From NCBI GenBank assembly GCA_021399435.1, contig JAJTUP010000005.1:1364001-1428000 (forward strand): DNA of 64,000 nucleotides, given 5' to 3'. Position numbers and translations under genes: made by a program. The DNA is from Diaporthe sp. PMI_573 (lineage: Eukaryota > Ascomycota > Sordariomycetes > Diaporthales > Diaporthaceae). Every line of letters starts with the position of its first letter. The first letter of the stretch is position 1. Positions 40,310 to 50,566 of this stretch are shown piece by piece. Under the pieces are notes generated by a model that had not been told where the DNA came from, made no database searches, and saw nothing but the letters and a program-made list of their open reading frames with translations.

Positions 40310-41640
40310 ATGATGCCCAGATCTATCATCGTCGCCGCTGCCGCCTTGTGCGGGCTTGCCTCAAGCGCCGCCTTGGCTGCTGATTGCACTTTCAGTGGTG
40401 CAGACGGGTACCTGCAGGCCAGTCAGAATAAGAAGTCGTGCTCCAACATCGTTCTCGACAGCCTCCAGGTTCCTGGAGGAGTGACTCTGAACCTCGAGAA
40501 GCTTAATGACGGCACGACTGTTTGTTTTGCCTAACCCTGGTATTCTCTCAGCCTCAATACTGACAATTGGCCCAGGTCACCTTTCAGGGCCGTACTACTT
40601 GGGCCTATGCAGAATGGGAGGGGTCCCTCTTCTCAATCTCTGGCAATAACATCACGATCAAGGGCGCACCGGGTCATGTTCTAGACGGACAGGGACATCT
40701 CTGGTGGGACACCCTTGGTGGCGGCGGCGGCGTGACGAAACCAAAATTCTTCAAAGCGAATAACCTCAACAACTCGGTGCTCGACAGCATCAATGTTCAG
40801 AACGCACCCAAGAACTTCTTCAGCATCAACTATGTCAACAACTTACTGGTAACGGACGTCATCTGCAACAATACTGCCGGCGACGAGCTTCAGGATGGGA
40901 AAACCCTGGGCCACAACACCGATGCATTCGATATCAATAACGCCGACGGCGTTGTAATCCAGAACGCAAGGGTGTTTAATCAGGATGACTGTGTCGCGGT
41001 GAACTCAGGCCAGAATGTCTTGTTCAAGGACGGACTTTGCAGCGGCGGCCGTAAGCATCACTCTTCTCATGTCACGGATCCCCTTCTTTCATGTTCCACT
41101 TTTGAATGTTCTAGAATGCAACACTTTAGGATCTGTAGCAGGACTAACGGCATACTTAGACGGGGGCTCCATCGGCTCTGTTGGCGGACGCACCAACAAC
41201 ATTGTTCAAAACATCACCTTTGAGAATGTTCAGTTCGTGAATTCTCAGCAATCCGTCAGAATTGTAAGTTGATTGTTCGTTCGCCAGGTTGTGAAGAAGT
41301 TGCTTATTGTGGTCAACAGAAAACCATTGCCAATGAAACAGGGAGCGTATCGGACATTACCTACCGCAACATTGTTATTGACAGCAAGGCTGATAACGCC
41401 GACTACGGTATCATCGTTTCCCAGTCATACAACGGCGTCAAAGGACAACCGACAAACGGCGTGTCGATCAAGAACTTCGTACTCCAGAACGTCACGGGCA
41501 CCGTCTACAAGGACGCAGTCAATGTCTACATCGAGTGCGGCCAAGGTAGCTGCTCCGACTGGACCTGGACGGACGTCAAGGTGACGGGCGGAAAGAAGGC
41601 GACCAACTGCCAGAATGTGCCGCAGGGGATATCGTGTTAA
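40310..41640 (+). CDS. Endopolygalacturonase (GH28)
   Basis: Four exons, 40310-40519, 40576-41050, 41160-41263 and 41320-41640, with introns of 56, 109 and 56 nt; all phases agree and the product is 369 residues. The enzyme hydrolyses de-esterified homogalacturonan outside the cell. The signal peptide is 'MMPRSIIVAAAALCGLASSA' and the next few residues. GH28 catalytic signatures are complete: 'NTDAFDI' (Asn184, Asp186), 'QDDC' (Asp207, Asp208), His229 in 'GGHGGSIGS', which is split by intron 2, and 'RIK' (262-264), split by intron 3. The usual Leu after the catalytic 'GHG' is Gly here. Cys spacing at the C terminus is typical. It would act downstream of the pectin methylesterase at 7 kb. Confidence is high. 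Confidence 0.96.
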
Positions 41641-42144
41641 CTAGCAGCGTCTATGGCCGCCGAGCGGTGTCGGTAGGAGGCGACATGTTTCAGATCTGGC
41701 ACATATCGATGCACTGCCTTTCGGCTGTATATATTCAACTCCTGCATCGAATCAAGCATGGGGCTTTGTCAATAACTTCATATATATACGTACATTCAAA
41801 GCTTGATCATAAGGATCTTACTATGATTTTCTCATACCATGGGATACTCATTATGAATTGCTGAGCCGGCTCTATCACTGGAACCACATCACAACATTTG
41901 TATTACTCGTTCGCCCATTTATTCCAGTACAGCCATGCCTGAGTAGAAAATATTGAAATGCTTCCACTCAGTTTCCGTCCACTGTTCAGTGGTGGTACAG
42001 GGACATCCTATATAACCGAATATATTTCTGAGTACGGCCAAAGGAGGACAGACAATCTCGGGAATCCATATACCGGTAATTATTCCACATTATTCTATTA
42101 AATATGTAGCTTTGCAAAATTGCTTTGTTTATATACAGCCGACT
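41641..42144. other. Intergenic between convergent genes
   Basis: About 500 AT-rich bases between the polygalacturonase and GMC oxidoreductase stops, probably 3' untranslated sequence. Nothing else seen. Confidence 0.45.
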
Positions 42145-44098
42145 TCAGCAGGCTCCAGAGATATTACAAGCTATCTTTTCAGCGAGAGCGTCTAGACGAT
42201 TGTCAGCTGTTTACCAAGACAAGGACGCAAGAGGAAGTGTGGGTTATGTAGACTTACAGACAGTGGATTGAGGATGTCCCGGTGGCAACAAGGGGAAGGC
42301 GGACGCATCCACGACGCGAAGGCCCTGGACCCCAATCACTTTTGCTTCTGAGTCCACAACCGCATTGGGGTCGTCAATCTTCCCCATCTCACACGTGCAA
42401 GCGGCGTGCCAGATGGTATTGAACGCGCTGCGGATGAAGCTTTCGATCTCGGCGTCGGTAGACACCTCGGCGCCGGGGAACTTCTCCTCGCCGATAACGA
42501 GGCCCTGCAAGGCCGAAGTCCCCCAGAACTCTCGGGCCCGCTTGACGCCGGCTACCATCACATCCATGTCGGCCTGGCTGGTCAGCCAGCCCGGGTCAAT
42601 GGACGGATGGACGCTGGTGTCGGCAGAGGTGATGGTGACGCTTCCCCGCGAGACAGGCGAGGCGAGGATCACTCCCATGGAGGCGTAGTTTGTGCCGTCA
42701 AATGGGTCCATAAGCTTGTAGATCTCTTGCTCATTGACGTATGAGTTGACCGTCATGTATTCAAGCTCCGGCCAGTCTTCTGGGTACGCTCGGAGACAGC
42801 CGTTGGTCGTGTTGCTCCAGCTGGCTCTCAAGTCCTGGGGTACTTTCTCCCAAGCTAGAACATCGCAATTGGGACTTGAGTAGATTCCAGTGGCGGGGTA
42901 GTTGTTGAACAAGGCTTGTTGGCCGTACAGGAATGAAGGATAGCGTAAGGAAGAGCTGGTCTGAGCATTGATCGGGTACGCCAGTGTGACCCACACGTGG
43001 TCTTGCATTCTTTGACCGACACCTGGCCTATCGGCAATAACATCGATGCCCAACGGAGACAAGACTTCGGCAGGGCCAACGCCAGACGTCTGCAGGATCT
43101 GAGGAGATGCAAAAGCACCTGCAGATACTATGACTTCTTTGTTTGCGTTCAGAGTGTACTGAAATCCTTGAGTGTCGACCAACACACCCGTAGCTTTCTT
43201 ACTGGAATCGAACAAAATCTTCTTGGCCATGGTCAGGTGATATACGTGGTAGGCATCGTACTGCAATGCTTGTTGCATGAAGGAAGTCTCTGACGACGAC
43301 CTGAGCATCGTGCCGCTGTCGATGGTGAACATATTGTACGAAGAACCAAGCAGACTTCCACTCTGGAATCCGTCGATGACAGACAAGTTGATCTGCTTCA
43401 TGCCTTCGGCTGCGAAAGTCCCGTACACGGACGGTGAATTGGGGAACGCCACAGACAGAGGACCTGTGCCGTCTCCCATCACTGTCTGGTCGTACTGCGG
43501 TGTCGAATTCGCGAATCGAACACTCAGATCTGGTGCGCTGAAGTTGATACTCTTTTCAAAGTACGGCAGGAACTTTTCAAAAGTGTAACTCGCATCTCCA
43601 ACTTGGTCTGCCCACCGCTGGTAAGATGCTGTCGTGCCGCGCTGGTATATCATCGCATTTCTCGCCGAGCTACCACCCAGAGTCTTGCCTCGCGCGTAGT
43701 GTAAGGACGCATTGTTCGCACCCTGAGTGTGGTCAGCATGAGTGGTACAGTTTCCTCTAAACCCCGGAACTCACTGGTTGAGGTGTTGTCATGTATCCCC
43801 AATCGATCAATGGCTGCCAGTCCAACGCGCTCTTGCCCGCATAATTAACGCCAGGACCGGGAACTTGAGATGCATTGCCATTGGAAAGCTCATAAAATGT
43901 TCCCGCCTCCACCACTGCTACGCTTCCTGCGTTTTGCTCAACCAGCCTGGTCGCAATAGCAAGGCCTGCGGTGCCGCCACCAACGACAACGTAGTCGAAT
44001 GTCGCATTCACACCCGGAATCCCGAAAGAGGAGCCAAGAATCCGTGCTTGCACAGACTCGGCCAAGACAGCAGCCAGCCACAACCTGAAAGGGACCAT
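42145..44098 (-). CDS. Secreted GMC oxidoreductase (aryl-alcohol oxidase-like)
   Basis: Three exons, 44098-43775, 43722-42258 and 42191-42145, with introns of 52 and 66 nt, give 611 residues. GMC enzymes are FAD-dependent oxidases or dehydrogenases of alcohols and sugars, often supplying H2O2. A signal peptide (about residues 1-18) precedes the FAD-binding 'VVVGGGTAGLAIATRL'. 'YARGKTLGGSSARNAMIYQRG' spans the first junction and is a family signature. The active-site His is in 'IWHAACTCEMG' (His547) and the second in 'PPGHPQST' (His591); their 44-residue spacing is typical. The last exon restores the conserved C terminus after 'STVY'. The substrate class (aryl alcohol, choline, glucose) cannot be decided by eye. 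It is convergent with the polygalacturonase. Confidence 0.94.
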
Positions 44099-47000
44099 GC
44101 TGATACCCTCTTGACCAGACTACCACGTGGATAAGTAGGACTGCAGCTATAAGTGAGACAAACAATCAACACTCTCCAGTCAGATCAGGGACTCATCAGA
44201 ACACTTACAAAACACAGCCTACTTGTGCAGGTGGGAGACTGGAATGTAAAAAAGCAGCGTGCCAAACTCTAGAAAAAGCCTGGGAACGGGTGTGGCTGGA
44301 TCATGGCACGGCAGCTTCATCAGCCTCCACCTTCCGTAACATCGATGTCAATACTACCTTCAACAAGTCTCTGGTAGACCAAAGCCGATTCGTCCGTTTG
44401 GATCATCATTAGGGCCCAGATCTATCAGCAGGTGTTTATTCCGGATTGAGGAGGTCCAGTGGGTGTTGAGAAATGGATCTGTGAGATCGGCTGTGGCGCT
44501 ATGGGAGAGGCGTTCGTCTCTCAATCTTGGGTGAAGGGGTCTTCCTTGGCTTGCTTGAGCCTGGTCAGGGGTCTATGCCGACGCCCCATTCGAAAAGTGG
44601 TGACGAACGCTGGGCTCCCTATTAAGATTGAGAAAGTCAATGCGGCGCTCCTTGCATCCATTGGAAGCTCGCACACACCACGTGGGACTGAGTGTACGAG
44701 TTGCAATCTATTCGCATCTGGCACCAATCTAGGAACCCCTCCGCCCGATCTCCGCCTATGTTGGCCCCGCCGCCGGGTTGTCTCCTTGTATGTAGTGATG
44801 GCTCTTTCACTGACCTTTCTGGACCTCGTATTTACACCCGGGAATCTCATACTCGTAGCATTAAAGTGACACATGGATATGTCGGGCTGAAAAGCGTGTC
44901 CCGCAAGTGCAGAGTTTGCGATGCCGGACCAAGGAGGAAGGTGAAGCCTTGAGTTTGTGTACAAGGAGGCATGGCGATCTTGGGATTTGATCGAGAACCA
45001 CCAATTCTGTTCGTGCCAATGTTCCTGTGTACACTGTATGATTAAGGCACAAGCTTGCCATACCACAGTACCGGCCGCACTTTTCAACGGCCTGCAGCTA
45101 GACGTAGCGCAAGCTTCGGAACCTTCCCCGATGGCTAACCAGTCGCCTGTGCTCCCCAGGGGTACATGTGGCATTCCAACGTGTTTTGCCACAATTTGCA
45201 TGGTATTTTATTAATAGGACATGGTACCTCCGGCGTTTCTATATCAGTGAGCTACTTCTACTATACGCTTAGAGGCGTTCGCTAAGCACGGGCTCAGACG
45301 CATTAATGATCGATCCTTTACCGTGATGAGTTGGGGACTCAGGTTTTAAGTAACTGCACTAAGGCTACCTAATAACGAAAGGAAAGCAGAGGCAAAATGG
45401 ACTGCATTCCGGGCTATAAATCGTTAGAGTGGTCTGGTAGTGGAGCGTCGAGTGAATACTGTAGCACATGGAGATAACTGAATATTGCCATGAACGCGTG
45501 CATGTGACCGTGCAAGTGTACTTGAATTCGACACCTTGATAAGCGTAGTTTAGCAGTAAACTTGGAATTCCATGGTAATTTGTCGCGCATTGTTTCTGCA
45601 TCGGGCTTAATTTACTCATTTGTGGGATCACACGCTCTTGAAGCAGGTGAATATTACAGAGAGCCAAGGCTGGTCGACTCTGAATATGACAACGCACAGC
45701 ATCGAAGTTTAAAGAGCCAAGTGTTGTCATAGCACTCACCATAGCAAGTACGTTCGGAGAGCTCAGAAGACAGCAATCTCAAAATACTTCCGGTGGCCAC
45801 CTGTACTGAACAGATCACATATTTAGCTCACTCATACAACTTGTCACACCCTCTGAACCCTTAATCAAGCCAGAGTGACCGTGAACAACAAATGAAGGTA
45901 AGCCAAAGCCCTCGAATTCAACGGACTTCAGCGATCACATTTTTTCAGGCAAGCTAGCTGACCATCGATATCCCGCATGTCCTCCGTGCCCTTCGGACCA
46001 CGTCTCCGTCCACGGGTGCCAGCGATCGATCCAATCCAGGCTGTAGCTGGTACCAATGGAACAGGCTGGCATTTCGGGTAGCGCATGGTAACTCTGAGGA
46101 CTCGGCGGTTACGGCCGCTTTCCTATCGAGTTGACCGTACAGCAATGTACATTCACATCCAAGTAAAACATCAGTCCTGTAACTTGCACAATGCTAGTAT
46201 TGAGAAGATTTCCGCAATTATTTTCAGTGTCTACTAGATTGTTAGAATACAGCGAGCAACATTTACACGGCTCAAACTCTTCCCAGATCAAAACTGATGC
46301 CCAGTTGTCACTAAGGTAATACTTGACGCAACTCAATGCTGCACCCTGTTACTGCGACCGCACACATGTGCAAGACGGGATATGGCCGAGATATACAAAT
46401 AACTGGACGGGATTGTTGAGGAGCGTTTTAGGGACACCTTGATGAACAGCTTTCGGAATATTTCCTCCTTTCGCAGAGATATTCATACATCACATGCCTA
46501 TATTGGCTTGCTGCTTGCATTCTAATGATGGAATGTGGCTTAGACGAAAGTCCCATGGTCTAGTAAGCCTTGAGTCCTGTCAACTCGGTGCCCTTTGATC
46601 CCGTCACGATTTCTCGAGGTTGCCGGGGGGGGGTCGTTCGTTCCTAGGTCGTTTGATAGGTATGGATCGGCAGCCAGCTAGCTGCAGTGTTGAGTACCAG
46701 AAGCTCGGCACATATCATGGGTGCGAAAAGTCGCGTCTTGTATCCAGTGTATCCGGGCCTCTGTACGCTGCCGTTCTCGGCCTCTCAGCATCTGTTGCCT
46801 CCTTTGTTTCATTATGTTTATCTTCCTTCTTCACCCATGGAATGCCCCTGACGAATTATGTGGTAGCAGAGATTCCAAAGGAAATGAAGATGCTCAATTT
46901 CCATAAGGGGCTAAAGAAAATAGATTCCTGGACACCCCAAAACGCTAGACATAATGCCGCTAGCACAGCATTCCGAAGAGATGCAGCTTTGATATGAAGA

Positions 47001-47209
47001 CAACAGACGCGAATTTGTTTACACTGATTTTTTACACAGTTTTGAGAGGCCCTTGTGAGAATAATAACGTGGAACAGACCTTTAATACGTCCTCGTGAGC
47101 AGAGCACAAAACAGGACAACACAGCAGCCTCTCCTTTCACCCTCTTGTCTAAGGGTTTAAGCTTCCGCCATCCAAGTCAACTTTCTTTTGCTGAGCAAAA
47201 GTAACAATC
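44099..47209. other. Gene-poor region, partly AT-rich
   Basis: About 3.1 kb without a confident gene. A 226-codon minus-strand frame at 44.5-45.2 kb and a 125-codon plus frame at 46.6-47.0 kb have no domain or signal peptide and are overlapped by other frames. 45.2-46.6 kb is AT-rich. The last few hundred bases should contain the promoter of the wall protein. No transposon ends or RNA genes recognised. Confidence 0.45.
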
Positions 47210-50098
47210 ATGGTGTATCTTGCCTCTCTTTTTGTTGTCCTCGGCTTTGCGGCCAGGGCATTTTCGGTGAATGATTTACTCCTGGTAGATGGGCTCCGTG
47301 GTTTTGAAGATTACCAAGCCGTGATTTATGCGGGCTTCACCATGGATTCCGTGTCCCCGGAAGCGTTTGCCTTGATGACAACAGAGGCTTTCTCAGCCTA
47401 TAAAGCGATTGTCTTCGGAGACGCATACTGCGGAGCTGTCGGCAACATCGACATTATCAACAACAACAAAGCTGCGTGGTCAGCTGCCATCACCGGCAAC
47501 ATTGTCTTGATGGGTAGGACTGCTCTCCAACAAACAGACGACATGGATTCTAACAAGATTTCTGTAGGGACTGAGACAAGCAGATTCTCTCGCTTCGACT
47601 TTATCCTAGCACGCAGCGCCGCCGACAACTTGGTGACCAATTCCATCACTTTCGCAGCCAGTCAAAGCGGTGCAACTGGCCTTTATTTCTCCACGGCCTG
47701 TTATGGCACCCAGGGGCCTTTTTCCGCCCTCTCGTCCTTCGGAACATTCGACACAGTGAACACGCAGGCGGGGACCTTCTGCGATGTGGATATCGTCGCG
47801 TCGTCTCCCGTCCTAGGTTCGCTCTCGGGTGCGGACCTTGGAAGCTGGTGTGGTACACGCGCAGAGTTCACGGACTATCCAAATACAGGGTCGAATCCGT
47901 TCGTGCCGCTCGCCATTGTGAGTGATGTATCTGGAGAATCCTTTGGAAACGGGATTTCAGGGTTTCCGTTTATCTTGGCTCGCGCTGCGACGCCGCAGAC
48001 CACAACAAGCTCCACTACATCTACCACAGAGACGTCAACAACACAGGCATCTACCACAGAAGCCTCTACCACAGAAGCCTCTACCACAGAATCGTCTACC
48101 ACAGAAGCCTCTACCACAGAATCATCTACTTCGGAAGCCTCTACCACGGAAGCCTCTACCACAGAAGCCTCTACCACAGAATCATCTACCACAGAAGCCT
48201 CTACCACAGAAGCCTCTACCACAGAATCGTCTACCACAGAAGCCTCTACCGCAGAATCGTCTACTTTAGAAGCCTCTACCACGGAATTATCTACCACAGA
48301 AGCCTCTACCACAGAATCTTCTTCTACAGAGACGTCTTCCACATCTTCCACAGAGAATCCTTCCACGTTGGGCTCTACAGAGCCGTCGTCAACAACTGTA
48401 CCATCGTTGACCCCAACGTCGTCTTCTACAGTCGAAGAAACCAGCTTAACAACTAGTACCTCCTTCTCGACTGGAACATCAAGCCTAGAGTATTCCGAGT
48501 CTTCTTCAGAGAGTGCATCTTTCATAGACCTAGTTTCTTCATCGACAACAGGCTACTATTTCTCCAATACTTCGACAACGTCGATCTTCAACTCTGAAAC
48601 CTCCGATATGTCTTCTATGACATCGTCCCCAGCCAACTCAGAGTTTTCGGCGCCATTGGTCCTGAGTCCTACAACCCCCAATACCCTGCTAGCGACTTCG
48701 TTGTCCACGACGATTTCTACCTTAGCCGGGATAGGCCCATTCACCGCGCCGGGCTCAGCATCCTCAGTTGGTTGGTCTGTACCGAGCCTGGTTTCGAGCA
48801 GCTCTACGGGGGCATTGCCGTCAACGACACCAACGACCCCAACAATCAGCGCAATTTTCATCATCCAGGTAGTAGTTGCTCTACGCGCTAAGAGACAGTT
48901 GGCTCCCAGATTTGCCGCGGTCAACTCTGCCGGAAACGTGCAGGTCACGACATCGTGCCTAGAGTCCAGCTTATTCTTACTCACCGACGACGGCCGCATG
49001 ATCAGCAACTCCCTCGTCGCTCGGGCACTGCCGGCCAACATCGCAGCCGGCTCAGGACTGTTCACATTTGCTTCGCCTCAAGCTGGAGAAATCGATACCA
49101 CCTTCCTTGTCAGCGGAAGCGATGTATTGTGGAACAATGTTACCTTTGGTAATGGGAACGCCATCTTCGCCATTAATCCCACGAGCCAGTTGATCGAGGT
49201 ATTTTACAGCGGTGCGCCTCCCTTGAACTACCAAACCTTTGCTTTCCGTACTTCGGTAGGTGCGAGCGTGGCCGAGGCATGCGCGGCGCTAGCTGGTTCT
49301 ACAACTTCGACCACGCCTCTTGGTACTGGCCCCGTACCTACAACCACGTCGCCGGGCAGCCTCAATCCGGTTGGCATTGAAATCATTGTCTACGTCATCA
49401 TCCAGACCGTCATTGTTGAAGGCGAGACGATTTGCCTCACCCACCCCGGACGCACCCGCACGAACTTCATCTACCGGAGCGCTGTTCCAGGTTATCCTTG
49501 CTATGCCTGTTTATTGGCCTCGCAGGACATCGAATGCCCGGCCGACGAGAAGAAAAAGTTCACTGTCGTCACATCATCCTGCACAGAACCCAACTCAGCC
49601 TTGTTTACAGCAAAGCCCAGCGCTGTTTACATGCCTTGTCAGACCTGCGCGGCCACCACCCTGCGCGGTGCGGCTGTTACACCAGGTGCAGCCGTGGGCG
49701 GGAACCTGGCGGGTTTCTCACCCGCGAAGACCATGACAATTGGCGGGGGCGAGGTCATCTTTGGCTCCAAGTCCGTCGACGGAAAGGTGGTCAACACTGC
49801 GCTTGCCGTGCCAGCAAATGCTCCTTACCCAGTTGATGGCCTGCCGGCACCACCACAGGCTGCGCAGCCTGCTGGAGACGCAACGCCTGTGGGAGTCGAT
49901 TATACAAATGGAGCCCCCAGTCCCAACACCATACCAGTCGATACTCCAGGCAAACCTCCCGTCGATGTGGGCACCAAGAGTGCTGAAGCCCCAACTGATG
50001 CCCCCCAGCCTATCAAACCCGGGTTGAGCAGCTCAGCTCCTTCTTTTGTCAAGTCTTTAACCTTGCTGCATTTTATTTTGTTGGGTTTAATCATCTAA
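47210..50098 (+). CDS. Ser/Thr-rich GPI-anchored cell wall protein
   Basis: A single exon of 962 residues. A signal peptide (about residues 1-19) is followed by a ~245-residue N-terminal module with several Cys, of a kind I do not recognise. Residues about 265-385 consist of 5-residue units such as STTEA and STTES, then a longer Ser/Thr-rich stalk to about residue 540. Two further folded parts (about 545-690 and 710-840, the latter Cys-rich) follow, then a Pro-rich linker. The last ~20 residues are a hydrophobic tail after small residues, as for GPI attachment. I infer a heavily O-mannosylated surface protein, perhaps an adhesin. No enzyme motif is visible. The repeat number probably varies between strains. 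Confidence 0.85.
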   Translation: MVYLASLFVVLGFAARAFSVNDLLLVDGLRGFEDYQAVIYAGFTMDSVSPEAFALMTTEAFSAYKAIVFGDAYCGAVGNIDIINNNKAAWSAAITGNIVLMGRTALQQTDDMDSNKISVGTETSRFSRFDFILARSAADNLVTNSITFAASQSGATGLYFSTACYGTQGPFSALSSFGTFDTVNTQAGTFCDVDIVASSPVLGSLSGADLGSWCGTRAEFTDYPNTGSNPFVPLAIVSDVSGESFGNGISGFPFILARAATPQTTTSSTTSTTETSTTQASTTEASTTEASTTESSTTEASTTESSTSEASTTEASTTEASTTESSTTEASTTEASTTESSTTEASTAESSTLEASTTELSTTEASTTESSSTETSSTSSTENPSTLGSTEPSSTTVPSLTPTSSSTVEETSLTTSTSFSTGTSSLEYSESSSESASFIDLVSSSTTGYYFSNTSTTSIFNSETSDMSSMTSSPANSEFSAPLVLSPTTPNTLLATSLSTTISTLAGIGPFTAPGSASSVGWSVPSLVSSSSTGALPSTTPTTPTISAIFIIQVVVALRAKRQLAPRFAAVNSAGNVQVTTSCLESSLFLLTDDGRMISNSLVARALPANIAAGSGLFTFASPQAGEIDTTFLVSGSDVLWNNVTFGNGNAIFAINPTSQLIEVFYSGAPPLNYQTFAFRTSVGASVAEACAALAGSTTSTTPLGTGPVPTTTSPGSLNPVGIEIIVYVIIQTVIVEGETICLTHPGRTRTNFIYRSAVPGYPCYACLLASQDIECPADEKKKFTVVTSSCTEPNSALFTAKPSAVYMPCQTCAATTLRGAAVTPGAAVGGNLAGFSPAKTMTIGGGEVIFGSKSVDGKVVNTALAVPANAPYPVDGLPAPPQAAQPAGDATPVGVDYTNGAPSPNTIPVDTPGKPPVDVGTKSAEAPTDAPQPIKPGLSSSAPSFVKSLTLLHFILLGLII
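48010..48330 (+). repeat. 15-nt coding tandem repeats
   Basis: About twenty 15-nt units around 'TCTACCACAGAAGCC', many identical at the nucleotide level, encode the STTEA/STTES stalk of the wall protein. Near-identity implies recent expansion or ongoing homogenisation. Confidence 0.92.
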
Positions 50099-50566
50099 CC
50101 AAGGCTCATGTTTAATACATTCTCTACCGCTCATCGACAATTGCTGGGAAATATTTCATTTCCACGACTGTATCATAACTTAACGGAGAATACCTTGGCA
50201 TCGTTCTTCGCTCCTGATTACTATTGTACTTTTACCCCATGTATAATCCGGAGTTTGGAAAGCGGAATTCATCACTGTCTAAGTGGGGCTGTTGGTTTTG
50301 CATCTCCTATGAAAATGGCAGAAGACAAGGCATAGTTCTGTCGGAGAGTTTGACCCGGTCATGGTTTCGCGCGTGTGTCGAGGGAATATCTATTGAGAAT
50401 GGTCACCACCCGCACTGCGCCGTTAACATTAATAATTGTAATTCATCAATCCAAGAGCCTGTTTAGCATATAGAGTTTCGTTCCGTGCTACGTGAACTTG
50501 TCAATTTTCTGCAAATGACCTGATAGTGTTCTCGTTTACCACAGCCCCAAGAAAGACAATTGAACC
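50099..50566. other. Intergenic between convergent genes
   Basis: About 470 AT-rich bases between the wall protein and GH2 gene stops; probably 3' untranslated regions. Nothing else seen. Confidence 0.45.

Noticed and set aside
44521..45201. 226-codon minus-strand frame in the gene-poor region
   Set aside because: Composition looks random, no domain, several competing frames.
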